64,000 nt of DNA from Candidatus Zhuqueibacterota bacterium (GTDB lineage: Bacteria; Zhuqueibacterota; Zhuqueibacteria; Thermofontimicrobiales; Sulfurfontimicrobiaceae): the NCBI GenBank assembly GCA_016927835.1, contig JAFGMA010000045.1, forward strand, positions 1 to 64,000, read 5' to 3'. Positions 23,921 through 33,798 of this stretch are shown piece by piece (the first letter of the stretch is position 1; every line of letters begins with the position of its first letter). The position numbers and the translations under genes were made by a program. The notes below the pieces were generated by a model. It saw only the letters and a list, made by a program, of their open reading frames with translations. It was not told where the DNA came from and made no database searches.

Positions 23921-25603
23921 ATGATAATCGATCTCGACAAGGTTCCCTTCAGCAAATTCGGTTCGTATCTCATGCTTTCCACTGCACGACAGCGAGTAGA
24001 TGATCCGAACCTCTACATTCGATCGGCACATTCAGGCAAAGGGATTGCGCATATTTTCAAAATCACTTTAGCCAGACACGGTGAAAATATCCCTTATAAA
24101 ATCACCGCAACGCCATGGCAGGTGAGACTTGAAAGTCAAAACGGCGCAGTCGAGTTCTGTTTCAAAAATGTGAATACGATTGCGTTTACGGGCACGAATG
24201 TCGACATCTGTTTTGAATTGTTCGAAGTCGGCAGCTTCGGAAACGCAATACAGCGTTCACCCCAACATTGCCAGGTGCTCGCCTGGAATAATCGCCTGGT
24301 ATTTCTATTTTCGGCAATCGAAGGCGAATTGCAGATCGACGCGCCGTGGATATCTGAAAAATGTCGCTGGGTTAAACTCATCTTCTCCGGGGAAAAAATT
24401 GGCGGGCTTATCGAAGCCGGGCGCCGGGAAATAGTGCCGCGGATGATGCAGGCGGATTTCCCGGCTATTAAACGAGATGCGCAAAAAGAGTTCGAAGCAT
24501 GGCTGGCGAAAATGCCCCCTGTACCCGATACCTATTTAAATTCGGCTAAATTAGCGTGGTATATTTTATGGGAAAGCGTAGTTGAGCCCGACGGTTTTTT
24601 CAAGCGCCCGGCAATGCTTTCTTCAAAAAACTGGATGCCCAGCGTCTGGGCGTGGGACCATTGCTTCAATGTACTCGCCCTGGCAAGATCGGCACCGGAA
24701 CTCGCCTGGGATCAATTCATGCTCATGTTTGATGCTCAGTTGCCCAATGGCGCGCTGCCGGATGCGATTAATAATACATCTCTAACCACGGTTTTTACCA
24801 AACCACCTATTCATGGCTGGACACTTCGGGTATTAATGGAGCGCAGCAAATGTGTCGACGGGCAAAAACTGCGTGAAATTTATGCTCCGCTAAAACGTTG
24901 GACTGACTGGTGGTTCGAAGAAAGGGATGATGACGCCGACGGCATCCCGCAATATAATCACGGAAACGACAGCGGTTGGGATAATGCGACTGTTTTTGAT
25001 GAAGGCGCGCCCATCGAATCACCTGACCTGTCTGCCTACCTGATCGTCCAGATGGACGTACTCGCGACGATTGCAGCAGAACTTGGCTTTGGGGCGGCTG
25101 CAAAAAACTGGCAAAGCCGCGCGGATCAACTGCTGAGAAAGATGCTTGATCATTTCTGGCAGAAAGATGGCTTCGTGAGTAAACACAACCGAACGCATCG
25201 CGTTGTGAATGCGCCATTGAGCCTTTTGAATTTCATGCCACTCGTGCTGGGAACTCGGCTTGAACGAAACTATCGAGATCATTTGGTGAAAAAGCTTTTT
25301 GCGTCGGGCTTTGTCACAGACTTCGGACTTGCAACTGAATCTACAGAAAGCAAGCCCTTCAATCCGAAAGGCTATTGGCGCGGTCCGATATGGCCCTCTC
25401 CGCTGCTGATACTGGTCGATAGCTTGCTCCGAATCGGCAACAAAGCTGAAGCCACAGAGATTGCTCATAAATTTTGTAATATGGTGAATGGGCAGCCAGG
25501 AATATACGAAAATTACGATCCGGTTACCGGGGAAGGATTGTGCGATCCGGCTTACACCTGGACAGCATCCGTTTTTTTAGTGCTGCTTGAAGATTTTTTT
25601 TGA
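23921..25603 (+). CDS. GH63/trehalase-like (alpha/alpha)6 glycoside hydrolase
   Basis: The C-terminal two thirds are an (alpha/alpha)6 toroid of the GH63/MGH1/GH37 type: 'MPSVWAWDHCFN', 'GNDSGWDNAT' (candidate general-acid Asp), 'KGYWRGPIWP' and 'YTWTASVFL', with an acidic 'YENYDPVTGEG' candidate base. An N-terminal beta-sandwich (about 1-190) precedes it. There is no signal peptide, so it should act in the cytoplasm on the sugar brought in by importer B. ATG 23921 has GGAG at a good distance and gives 560 residues; ATG 23882 would add 13 residues with poorer support. It is the last gene of the GH4-ABC block and ends before a long regulatory gap. The family call is good; the exact alpha-glycosidic substrate is unknown. 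Confidence 0.85.
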   Translation: MIIDLDKVPFSKFGSYLMLSTARQRVDDPNLYIRSAHSGKGIAHIFKITLARHGENIPYKITATPWQVRLESQNGAVEFCFKNVNTIAFTGTNVDICFELFEVGSFGNAIQRSPQHCQVLAWNNRLVFLFSAIEGELQIDAPWISEKCRWVKLIFSGEKIGGLIEAGRREIVPRMMQADFPAIKRDAQKEFEAWLAKMPPVPDTYLNSAKLAWYILWESVVEPDGFFKRPAMLSSKNWMPSVWAWDHCFNVLALARSAPELAWDQFMLMFDAQLPNGALPDAINNTSLTTVFTKPPIHGWTLRVLMERSKCVDGQKLREIYAPLKRWTDWWFEERDDDADGIPQYNHGNDSGWDNATVFDEGAPIESPDLSAYLIVQMDVLATIAAELGFGAAAKNWQSRADQLLRKMLDHFWQKDGFVSKHNRTHRVVNAPLSLLNFMPLVLGTRLERNYRDHLVKKLFASGFVTDFGLATESTESKPFNPKGYWRGPIWPSPLLILVDSLLRIGNKAEATEIAHKFCNMVNGQPGIYENYDPVTGEGLCDPAYTWTASVFLVLLEDFF

Positions 25604-25801
25604 AATGTAAAAATCACTTCTTAATGTCAATTTATTAAGAATTTAAATCTATTTCATCAATTTCAAAATTTAAAAAAAATTAAAATTTAAAAAAAAGCAC
25701 TTGACTTTTTGAAAAAAATATATAACATTGGTTTTGCATGATTGCAAAAGTTTGAATAGAAATTCAAAGAATTAGTGTTCATATTTTTTTGACAGGAATG
25801 C

Positions 25802-25820
25802 AACACGGTTAATAGAGTTA
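25802..25820 (+). promoter_or_regulatory. Operator-like motif, copy 2
   Basis: AACACGGTTAATAGAGTTA. The match with copy 3 runs on for about eight more bases downstream (GCAAAGTG versus TCAGAGTG). It lies about 480 bp upstream of the regulator gene and about 200 bp after the GH63-like gene. The spacing to copy 3 (358 bp) would allow a repression loop. Confidence 0.65.
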
Positions 25821-26159
25821 GCAAAGTGAAACGACTGACAAACAGCTTTAAAAAGATAATCAGGCTGAGAATATAAACCTCTTAAATGATATCAGAGCTT
25901 TTAAGGATTCGAGTTCAATCGAGCCAGATATACTCATTGCGGATTAAAATGTAACACCTCGGTCATTCAGGAGGAATCTGTTATATTTCGGAATAGGATG
26001 TTAATTTTTTACATGTTACGTAACCGAAAAAAGATTCTTCCAGAATGACAAGCTCACGATATAAAGTTACAAAACAACCCAAAATAAGTATATAATAAAG
26101 TTGTTTTGTGGGTGCTCGGAGATCGAAGATGTGTAACGCATTTTTTTTATTCTGCTAGT

Positions 26160-26178
26160 AACACGGTTAATACAGTTA
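26160..26178 (+). promoter_or_regulatory. Operator-like motif, copy 3
   Basis: AACACGGTTAATACAGTTA, 124 bp before the ATG of the GntR/LacI-type regulator and about 60 bp downstream of the TATAAT box at 26091. The position fits autoregulation by roadblock or looping with copy 2. Confidence 0.65.
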
Positions 26179-26301
26179 TCAGAGTGGTTACGATCTCTCT
26201 GTTGTATATGCAAACACGATTACAGCACTCCATCCTGAGTGTTTAACAATAAACACGATATGTTACATTAGCCAAAACTAACCATAGCAAGGTATTTGAA
26301 A

Positions 26302-27468
26302 ATGGCACTTGATTATAAGAATCCGATTCCCCTTTATCTTCAAATTATTGAAGATATTCAAGAAAATATTTTAAAAGGAGTTTATAAACCAAACACGCCA
26401 TTGCCTTCATTAACCGAATTGTGCAAAATGTATGATGCCGGACGCAGCACGATCCACCGCGCATTGCAAACACTCATTTCATCGGGCAAAATCTACAGCC
26501 GTGTTGGCAAAGGATTGTATGTCAATGATTCCCATCCTCTTACGCCATTTCCAAAATTGAAAAACATCATCGTTGTGACCAATAGTCTGACGAATGTGAC
26601 CAATACCTATATTTCCGGCTTCGAGCAGGCAGCAAAAGAGTACGAGTGTTATTTGCACATTTTATTGGCGCAAGAAGAGCGCGGCAACCATGACGTCATG
26701 CTGAAAAATATTTTAAGTCTGGATTCCAAAACTATTGTCTTTTTGAATGGTATCCGAACCAGCGAAGATCAGGCTTTGGTTGATATGATGTTTGAGGCAG
26801 GATTGACCCTTGTGTCACCGTATTATACCCAGGACAAACGCATCATATTTATTGGCGTGAATCCTGAAACCATTGGTAAAATGGCAACCAATCACCTGAT
26901 TAAACTGGGCTATCAACGAATCGGCTATGTAGGACCTATGTCCGAAGAATCCCAGCCGTCCCATAAATTGAAATTACGGGGATACAAAAGCGCGCTATCC
27001 GAAAATAATCTCAATTTCAATCCTAATTTGGTCATCAATTTATCGAATCTTCAGATTACGGGAAATAAAAAAGATATTCCGATTTACCAGGAGAAATTAA
27101 ATGCATATATCAACCAGGCTATCAAGAACGAGCAAATCAATCTAGAAAATCGACCGGATGCTATTTTTGCTTACAATGATTTTATCGCATTCGCGCTGAT
27201 TGAAGTACTAAGAAAACACAACTACTATGTTCCGAAAGATATTGCTATTGTTGGTGATGGTGACTATGAATCGATGAGTCACTTAACTTCCGGATTTCTT
27301 ACCTCTGTCCACAGACCTGTTTTATCCATCGCACGAGAAAGTATCAGATACATACTTGGCAAAAAAACAATCTCCAAAAAATCAGGACCGAAAAATATTT
27401 ACCTCACACCGCAGGTTGTTATCAGGGAATCCTGCGGCAGCCTGAGCTTCGACACTGAAAATATATAA
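26302..27468 (+). CDS. Transcriptional regulator: GntR helix-turn-helix fused to a LacI/GalR-type sugar-binding domain
   Basis: From the ATG at 26302 (AAGG nine bases upstream) the product is 388 residues. Residues 1-75 are a GntR winged helix ('IPLYLQIIEDIQENILKG', 'LPSLTELCKMYDAGRSTIHRALQTL'). Residues about 88-380 are a periplasmic-binding-protein-like effector domain as in LacI/GalR/AraR ('IGYVGPMSEE', 'PDAIFAYNDFIAFALIEVL', 'IAIVGDGDYE', 'LTSVHRP'). This is the AraR domain arrangement, in which a sugar controls DNA binding. Two copies of a 19-bp motif lie upstream and a third precedes the Nif3-GH4-ABC-GH63 block, making these the likely targets. An in-frame TTG two codons earlier is possible. 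Effector sugar unknown. Confidence 0.92.
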   Translation: MALDYKNPIPLYLQIIEDIQENILKGVYKPNTPLPSLTELCKMYDAGRSTIHRALQTLISSGKIYSRVGKGLYVNDSHPLTPFPKLKNIIVVTNSLTNVTNTYISGFEQAAKEYECYLHILLAQEERGNHDVMLKNILSLDSKTIVFLNGIRTSEDQALVDMMFEAGLTLVSPYYTQDKRIIFIGVNPETIGKMATNHLIKLGYQRIGYVGPMSEESQPSHKLKLRGYKSALSENNLNFNPNLVINLSNLQITGNKKDIPIYQEKLNAYINQAIKNEQINLENRPDAIFAYNDFIAFALIEVLRKHNYYVPKDIAIVGDGDYESMSHLTSGFLTSVHRPVLSIARESIRYILGKKTISKKSGPKNIYLTPQVVIRESCGSLSFDTENI

Positions 27469-27606
27469 GGTGATGTATTAGAAAATTTTTAATGATACAA
27501 AACCAGTCTCAATTAGGATCGCTTTGCAGTTATTGTGTAAGATTTTCTTTAATTTCAATCATTGAAGAAAAAGCCCAGAAAATTGACTAAATTGGAGGCA
27601 TTCGAC

Positions 27607-30315
27607 ATGATAATCGAACGGAAGCCGTTCTGCTGGAAGTTTATTCTCTATTCATGGATTCTGCTGCTCCTATCTACGAATCTGCTTCTGGCGGGTGCAA
27701 CAGGAAAAATATCAGGCAGAATAACCGATGCCAGGACAGGGGAAGCGTTATCCGTTGCAGAAGTTTTGCTCACCCATATCTATGTAGGCAATCAAGCGGT
27801 TGAAATGTCCCCACCAAAGGGTGCTGCTGCTGATATGGATGGTCGGTTTGTGCTACTGAATGTGAATCCGGGAAAATATAACGTTCAAGTCAGGATGATG
27901 GGGTATACCTCGAAAATCATTCCTGGTGTCAGAGTATCCATCAACCGGACCACGCCGCTGAACGTGTCGCTAGATCCAACCGTCATCGAAGGGGAAGCGG
28001 TAACCGTAACCGCGCCGAGAGATTTGATAAAGCGCGATATGACCTCATCGATCAAAACAGTATCCGCCGATGATATGGAAAAATTCAATCTGGAAAGCGT
28101 GGGCGCGGTGGTTCAATTGCAGCCCGGAGTGGTTGAAGGGCATTTCAGAGGCGGGCGTGCCGATGAAGTGATCTACCTGATCGACGGCATTCAGTCGGGG
28201 CTCTCCCTCCACGCGGATGCGGTTCAGGAAATCGAAGTGATCAGCGGAACCTTCAATGCTGAATATGGCAAAGCGATGAGCGGCATCGTCAACGTGGCTC
28301 CTAAAGAAGGCAGTGCAACGTATACCGGCAGCCTGAAACTCTTCACATCAAATTGGCTCACCAACTATGACTACATCGGTCTGGATAAATCAGACATATT
28401 TCATGGAACGGAGGCGCGCTTTCACCTTGCCGGTCCCATTCCATTTACTCGCAACAACATCAAGTTCTATATGCATGGAACGACATCCGATAGCAAGGGG
28501 CTTTATTACGGAATTCGCAGGTACAACATGTGGGATATGAGCCTGATATCCACCAGCATTCCAAGGGAAGACTGGATCGATATCCATACCGGCGATATGG
28601 CAAAAATCCCAATGAGTCAAAGCCAGTCATATCAGTTGATGACGAACCTGGTATGGCGTGCGCCTTTAAATCTCAAGCTGAGTTTGCTTCACCAGTATCA
28701 GTATTCCGAGGGACAGGCAGGCTACAATCACAGCTATAAATATACACCGGATCGAACAAATCAGAACTGGTCTGAGAACCAGAGCATTGCATTTGCCATA
28801 ACCCATACACTGGGCGAAAGAGCATTCCACGAATTCAGAGCGCTGTATGCCGACTATTGGAGCCAGAGCTCGCGATACAAAGATCCGTATGACAATCGAT
28901 ATGTTCATGACAAATACAGCACGTCCATGGGGGGATTTGCTACAGGTGGGAATGATAAAGGTTTTTCGTACAACGATAACAAACGCCTTGAGTTGAAGTA
29001 CGATTTGACTTGGCAGCTCACCAGCCATCATGAAATAAAACTCGGTACAGATTTCGTTAAACTGGATTTTGCGCCCTATAGCTTTACCCTGCAAAATAAG
29101 TGGAAAAATACTGAATATGAAGCCACCCGTTATGAACCGGTTATCTGGGCGGATACAACCATTTATTCAAATCGTTATGAAAAAACACCTTATGAATTTT
29201 CCGCATATCTTCAGGATAAATCGGAATACAATAAGCTGGTAATTAATTATGGATTGCGCTACGATTGGTTCGATCCGAAAACGATTTATCCCACTGATAT
29301 CCGCAATCCGGCAAACCGTATCGTTGGCTCGCGCAAAACCGAATACGCCGATGCCGAGCCGCAATATCAATTGAGTCCGCGTCTCGGATTATCGTACCAG
29401 GTGGCAGACGTCGCCGCGCTGCATTTCAGCTATGGGCATTTCTTTCAAATTCCCGGATACGGCTCAATGTATCAGAATCCGGATTACAAAATTGCCTCGG
29501 TCAATTATGGATCCACAATTGGCAATCCCAATATAAAAGCCGAAAAAACCGTGAAATACGAACTTGGATTGCAATTGGAGGTTCTCGAAGGAATGGTGCT
29601 GAATACGACTGTATTCTACCATGATATCTATAACCTGGAAACCATCCGCCCGATTGAAACCTATGACGCCATTATTTTCGGCTACTACGTCAATAAAGAC
29701 TATGCCATGTCAAAAGGTTTAACCCTCGGTCTGGATTATATTACACAAATGCTCAGTTTCAATCTCGCGTATACACTGCAATATGCCGAAGGCAATGCCA
29801 GCGAACCAGGCAGCAATTTTTACAAAGCCGCGGATAACATCGATCCGATTTCCAAATTTGTGCCGCTCGATTGGGATCAGCGGCACACATTTAATATGGC
29901 AGTGGGCTACAATACACCCAAATTCGGTGCATCGTTTATTTCCAGGCTTGGCTCTGGTACGCGATATACGCTGGAACCTTATGATAAAAGCCGTCTGGCG
30001 CTCATTAATATCCCCGAAAATAGCATGACCAAGCCCAGGACAATTTATGCGGATTTAACAGCATATTACAACCTGACTTTTCTCAAAATGGGCAACATCA
30101 CGCCGCAACTCGGATTCTATATCTACAACATTTTCGATCACCGGAATGAGATAGTGGTGTATAACGATAGCGGACGTTCCGGTTCGACCCTAACGATTGA
30201 GGATGCTCGGGATGACTATATCAGCACCTTCACAACCATAGAAGATCTGTATTATCGACCCAATTATTATAGTGCACCAAGATCATGGAAACTGGAATTA
30301 GGTATTTCTTTCTAA
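27607..30315 (+). CDS. TonB-dependent receptor with carboxypeptidase-regulatory-like N-domain
   Basis: GGAGG eight bases before ATG 27607 fixes the start (902 residues); the frame is open to a TTG at 27562 but without a ribosome site. A signal peptide (1-30) is followed by a CarboxypepD-regulatory-like domain ('GKISGRITDARTGEALSVAE', about 33-120), a plug ('IKTVSADDMEKFNLESVGAV ... FRGGRADEVIYLIDGIQ ... AEYGKAMSGIVNVAPKEG') and a barrel ending in an aromatic residue ('WKLELGISF'). It begins a same-strand run with a very large secreted protein, a PorV-like protein and a PpiC-like lipoprotein. This arrangement suggests an outer-membrane complex that handles the secreted protein or its ligand. 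Confidence 0.9.
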   Translation: MIIERKPFCWKFILYSWILLLLSTNLLLAGATGKISGRITDARTGEALSVAEVLLTHIYVGNQAVEMSPPKGAAADMDGRFVLLNVNPGKYNVQVRMMGYTSKIIPGVRVSINRTTPLNVSLDPTVIEGEAVTVTAPRDLIKRDMTSSIKTVSADDMEKFNLESVGAVVQLQPGVVEGHFRGGRADEVIYLIDGIQSGLSLHADAVQEIEVISGTFNAEYGKAMSGIVNVAPKEGSATYTGSLKLFTSNWLTNYDYIGLDKSDIFHGTEARFHLAGPIPFTRNNIKFYMHGTTSDSKGLYYGIRRYNMWDMSLISTSIPREDWIDIHTGDMAKIPMSQSQSYQLMTNLVWRAPLNLKLSLLHQYQYSEGQAGYNHSYKYTPDRTNQNWSENQSIAFAITHTLGERAFHEFRALYADYWSQSSRYKDPYDNRYVHDKYSTSMGGFATGGNDKGFSYNDNKRLELKYDLTWQLTSHHEIKLGTDFVKLDFAPYSFTLQNKWKNTEYEATRYEPVIWADTTIYSNRYEKTPYEFSAYLQDKSEYNKLVINYGLRYDWFDPKTIYPTDIRNPANRIVGSRKTEYADAEPQYQLSPRLGLSYQVADVAALHFSYGHFFQIPGYGSMYQNPDYKIASVNYGSTIGNPNIKAEKTVKYELGLQLEVLEGMVLNTTVFYHDIYNLETIRPIETYDAIIFGYYVNKDYAMSKGLTLGLDYITQMLSFNLAYTLQYAEGNASEPGSNFYKAADNIDPISKFVPLDWDQRHTFNMAVGYNTPKFGASFISRLGSGTRYTLEPYDKSRLALINIPENSMTKPRTIYADLTAYYNLTFLKMGNITPQLGFYIYNIFDHRNEIVVYNDSGRSGSTLTIEDARDDYISTFTTIEDLYYRPNYYSAPRSWKLELGISF

Positions 30316-30354
30316 ATAACTCAAGTGCGTTTGTCACATTCAGCGAGGTGAGGA

Positions 30355-33300
30355 ATGATAATTCAAATAAAATCTAACTATATATCTATTTTCATACTGG
30401 CTTTTTTGCTCGTTCTCGGCAGCGGTTCCCTGTTGGCGCAAGGCGTACCCTTGATTGGCGAGCAAAAAATACCGGATGATCCACCCGCAGAGACAACCGC
30501 CCGACGCTGGTGGTATATGGACGGGAATCGCGTCTGGATGAAATTTTTCAACGACGGCATGCTCGGTGACCATCCAGATCCGTTGGCATCGATTTGGCCT
30601 AAAGGCTCGGGTTTGGATATGAATGACGGTCTGGCGGTTATGGTAAGTGCCAGGATAGCGGTCGACCGCGATGGGATTCCGCTGCTGGACGCCGTCAGCT
30701 TCAATCCTGCCCAGGGCGATACCTTTTTGTATTTTTGCCAGACGTATTACAGGGAAGATATGGACATCGATCCCACCGGACAATTCAATTGGGGTTTTTA
30801 CCCGGTCCGCGGTTATCTGAATCTGGATCAGGAAAAACCGGCGATCAGCAACGATTCGAATTCATGGCCTCTCGGCGGTTGGCCCGATGCCCCTGATTTC
30901 ACGGATCCCGATGGTAATACCGAGTGGAATGGCTACTTCGGTCGGGGCAAAACCAACGCGGATGTTGAATCATATTTTGTCACCAACGATGCCTGGGATT
31001 TGGAATATCAGCAACCGGAGATGAAAATCCACTTTTATCCCCGGCCCGGTGATTTGATCGCCGACGGGCGCTATCACTGGGGCGGCATCGGCGCACGTAT
31101 CGGCGCGCGCTTGTTTCAATGGTCCCATCCGTTGGCTCAGGATTGTATCTTCATTCATTATGATGTCGCCAATATTTCAGATTATAATCATGATAATATT
31201 GTGCTCGCCTTTTATATCGATAGCGGAATTGGCGACGATCCGCAGGATGATTACAGTTACATGGATAAAACCCTGGATATGTCCTGGATTTTTGATAGCG
31301 ATGGCTTAGGTGAAGGAAACGTGCCGGTGGGTATCATGGCATTTGCGTTTCTGGAAAGCCCGGGTATTCCTTATGATAATGAAGATAATGACGACGATGG
31401 CATTATCGATGAAGATCGGGGACCTAATCCGGGCGTTTGGACCGAAAATCCGCTCGAAGGACCCAATGGGACTCTGATTGATCAGGCAAAATTCGAATTC
31501 TATTATTCACCGAGAAAAGTCGGACCCCACTGGACTGGTGACGAAAACCAGAACTGGCGCGCCTGGCAGGATCTGGATGGCGATGGCATCTTCAATCCAT
31601 CCAAAGATGAGATCGGTGATGATGTGGGAGCTGATGGTGTAGGTCCGCAGGATCCCAACTACTATGGCGCGGATGAAGATGGTACCGAAGCCAACGGAAT
31701 CCCGGATGACGGCGAACCCGAATTCGGACGCACCGATAAAGACGAATCCGATCAAATCGGTCTAACGTCATTCCAGGCGTGGAGCCGTCAAACAGGAAAT
31801 GCACCGTGGTACAGAATGTTTTGCAACGATAGCACGTTTTATGAATTAACCGCAAATTATGAATTCAATCCGAATTTTACTGAAGTCGGGAACGTCCTGA
31901 ATGTATTTGCATCAGGACCCATTCCTCTGAAAAACTGGACCAAAGAGCGTTTCTCCCTGGCTGAGTTGCATTCCTGGGATAGACCGATTGATGATCAGGT
32001 TAACTGGTCTGCCCCGGCATTATTTCAATTGAAAAAAACCGTTCAAAGAATTTATAATGCCAATTATCGCTTCGCAAAGCCGCCCGACAGACCGGTGCTC
32101 AAGGCGATCCCCGGCGATGGCATGGTGACGTTATCCTGGGGCAATATCGCTGAAAAATCTAAAGAACCCTTCTATAACTATATCGAAGATTTTGAAGGCT
32201 ATAAAATCATCAAATCCACCGAACCTTATTTTGAAGATGCGCGAGTTATCACCGATGGCTATGGCAGTCAGATCTTTTTAAAACCGATCGCGCAATATGA
32301 TAAAATTGACGATATTAAGGGCTTTGCCGACTGGGCGGTCTATAATGGCGTATCGTTTTATCTGGGTGAGGATACCGGCTTAAGGCACTCCTACGTCGAT
32401 CGCAACGTAACGAACGGGCGAACATATTATTATGCAGTAGTGGCTTATGACTTTGGATGGGAGAAAGACGGCTTGTCCCCCAGTGAAAATACCGCTACTA
32501 TAACCCTGAACCAGGCTGATAGTGTCGTATTCATCGACCGCAACTGTGCCATGGTGACACCGCGCGCGTATGCTGCCGGCTATATCAGAAGCGAAAAACA
32601 TGAAGAAGGTTGGCTCTCAAAACAAGGGACAGGACTTGTACAACTGGATTTGATCGAACCCGACCAATTCAAGGGCGGACACGAATACCTGCTGAAATTT
32701 GATGTACAAACAACCGCTTATGATCCCGAAAAAGCAAGAACCCTTTATCGCTTGTCGGACGATAAAGTATATTCCTATTACAATTCAGGCTATTTCGTAA
32801 TAGATGTCACCGATTCGTCGCTGTTGGATACAGTGCTCTTCGAACCGCTGGCAGACGATGAAGCCAAGTTCGAATCCCCAATGTTCGACGGCATGCGACT
32901 ACGGGTACAAAACGATATTGAACCCAAATACCAGGGAAAAGCCTGGGAAGATTCTGATGATAATAAGGTGCTCGTAAGCGTGCAAACCAATAATATCAGC
33001 GATGCGCCATGGGACTTCAGTCTGCATTTCGTAGAAGACTCGGTCTATACGACGCCGCTGGTTAATACCGGACCGGGCGGATATTTCCTGCCTAATATGA
33101 AGATAAATGTATTTGCTTTAAATCATAACTTCTTCCATAAAATATTTAACGGGACCGACTCAGTGATGGTCCCGGATACGGCTGCTGTGATTGTCGTAGA
33201 CGCTGACACTAACGGTCATTACGAGTTGAAGCCTGAAACTCCGAGTTCTGATTATTTCATCATCGGCGAATACACCACAAGATACAGAAAGGCATGGGGA

Positions 33301-33789
33301 AGCAGATCGGATAAAGACCTGGTTAGCTACGCCTACACCGTAAAATTTCCGGGACGCCTGCCCCGGGTTGGATCCGTGCTGAACATCTATACCCGGCGCC
33401 CGTTCACGCCGACAGACGCTTACAAATTCTCCCTGACCGAAGGCGCGCAATTCGATATGGCGACAGCAAAATTCGGATTGAATAATATAAAAGTGGTACC
33501 CAATCCTTATATTGCCACAAACCTGATGGAGCCCAAAGTCAGGCAGGGCTTGAATCAGCGAAGGCGCTTGATGTTCACTCATCTACCTGCCAAATGCAAG
33601 ATCAGCATTTACACAGTCAGTGGTTATCTGGTTGATGAAATCGACGTCGATAACGTGGTCGATGACGGGCATGCTATGTGGGATATGCTGACCAGAGAGG
33701 GGCTGGAACTCTCTTATGGGCTTTATATTTATCGCGTTGATGCACCGGGCATTGGTGAGATAATGGGAAAATTTGCTGTCGTAAAATAA
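30355..33789 (+). CDS. Large secreted protein with Asp-rich calcium-type repeats, fibronectin-III-like region and sorting tail
   Basis: The 1144-residue product has a signal peptide (1-28). Asp-rich stretches ('DNEDNDDDGIIDEDRGPNPG', 'DLDGDGIFNPSKDEIGDD', 'PDDGEPEFGRTDKDESD', about residues 342-465) resemble calcium-binding thrombospondin-3/dockerin-like loops. A fibronectin-III-like region covers about 580-720 ('PDRPVLKAIPGDGMVTLSW ... YYYAVVAYDFG'). The C-terminal about 100 residues ('KVVPNPYIATN ... ISIYTVSGYLVDEID ... LSYGLYIYRV') are a FlgD-like sorting domain. The protein is probably at the cell surface or secreted by a type IX-like route. It lies 39 bp after the TonB receptor and 255 bp before the PorV-like gene, so its partners are likely encoded next to it. 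No enzymatic domain was recognised. Confidence 0.75.
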   Translation: MIIQIKSNYISIFILAFLLVLGSGSLLAQGVPLIGEQKIPDDPPAETTARRWWYMDGNRVWMKFFNDGMLGDHPDPLASIWPKGSGLDMNDGLAVMVSARIAVDRDGIPLLDAVSFNPAQGDTFLYFCQTYYREDMDIDPTGQFNWGFYPVRGYLNLDQEKPAISNDSNSWPLGGWPDAPDFTDPDGNTEWNGYFGRGKTNADVESYFVTNDAWDLEYQQPEMKIHFYPRPGDLIADGRYHWGGIGARIGARLFQWSHPLAQDCIFIHYDVANISDYNHDNIVLAFYIDSGIGDDPQDDYSYMDKTLDMSWIFDSDGLGEGNVPVGIMAFAFLESPGIPYDNEDNDDDGIIDEDRGPNPGVWTENPLEGPNGTLIDQAKFEFYYSPRKVGPHWTGDENQNWRAWQDLDGDGIFNPSKDEIGDDVGADGVGPQDPNYYGADEDGTEANGIPDDGEPEFGRTDKDESDQIGLTSFQAWSRQTGNAPWYRMFCNDSTFYELTANYEFNPNFTEVGNVLNVFASGPIPLKNWTKERFSLAELHSWDRPIDDQVNWSAPALFQLKKTVQRIYNANYRFAKPPDRPVLKAIPGDGMVTLSWGNIAEKSKEPFYNYIEDFEGYKIIKSTEPYFEDARVITDGYGSQIFLKPIAQYDKIDDIKGFADWAVYNGVSFYLGEDTGLRHSYVDRNVTNGRTYYYAVVAYDFGWEKDGLSPSENTATITLNQADSVVFIDRNCAMVTPRAYAAGYIRSEKHEEGWLSKQGTGLVQLDLIEPDQFKGGHEYLLKFDVQTTAYDPEKARTLYRLSDDKVYSYYNSGYFVIDVTDSSLLDTVLFEPLADDEAKFESPMFDGMRLRVQNDIEPKYQGKAWEDSDDNKVLVSVQTNNISDAPWDFSLHFVEDSVYTTPLVNTGPGGYFLPNMKINVFALNHNFFHKIFNGTDSVMVPDTAAVIVVDADTNGHYELKPETPSSDYFIIGEYTTRYRKAWGSRSDKDLVSYAYTVKFPGRLPRVGSVLNIYTRRPFTPTDAYKFSLTEGAQFDMATAKFGLNNIKVVPNPYIATNLMEPKVRQGLNQRRRLMFTHLPAKCKISIYTVSGYLVDEIDVDNVVDDGHAMWDMLTREGLELSYGLYIYRVDAPGIGEIMGKFAVVK

Positions 33790-33798
33790 AATCTATAG

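Larger units (their letters stand above)
25604..26301. promoter_or_regulatory. AT-rich 700-bp control region upstream of the GntR/LacI-type regulator
   Basis: No gene is seen here. Apart from the two operator copies listed separately it contains: a weak AT hairpin after the GH63-like gene (25618-25641, TTCTTAAT/ATTAAGAA); a candidate promoter TTGACT (25701) with TAACAT 16 bases later; an 18-bp palindrome TTTTGCA-TGAT-TGCAAAA at 25732-25749, around its expected start point; a GTTACGTAAC palindrome at 26015-26024; and a TATAAT box (26091-26096) enclosed by perfect 10-bp inverted repeats ACAAAACAAC/GTTGTTTTGT (26069-26109). This density of dyads suggests a heavily regulated promoter for the regulator gene and possibly a long 5' leader. 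Confidence 0.55.

Noticed and set aside
25701-25728. Textbook sigma-70 promoter TTGACT/TATAAC
   Set aside because: The spacing for TATAAC is only 14 bases; TAACAT at 16 bases is possible but weak, so it is mentioned only as a candidate.
27607-30315. SusC/SusD-type locus
   Set aside because: No SusD-like lipoprotein follows any of the TonB receptors; the next gene is a large tailed protein without SusD helices.
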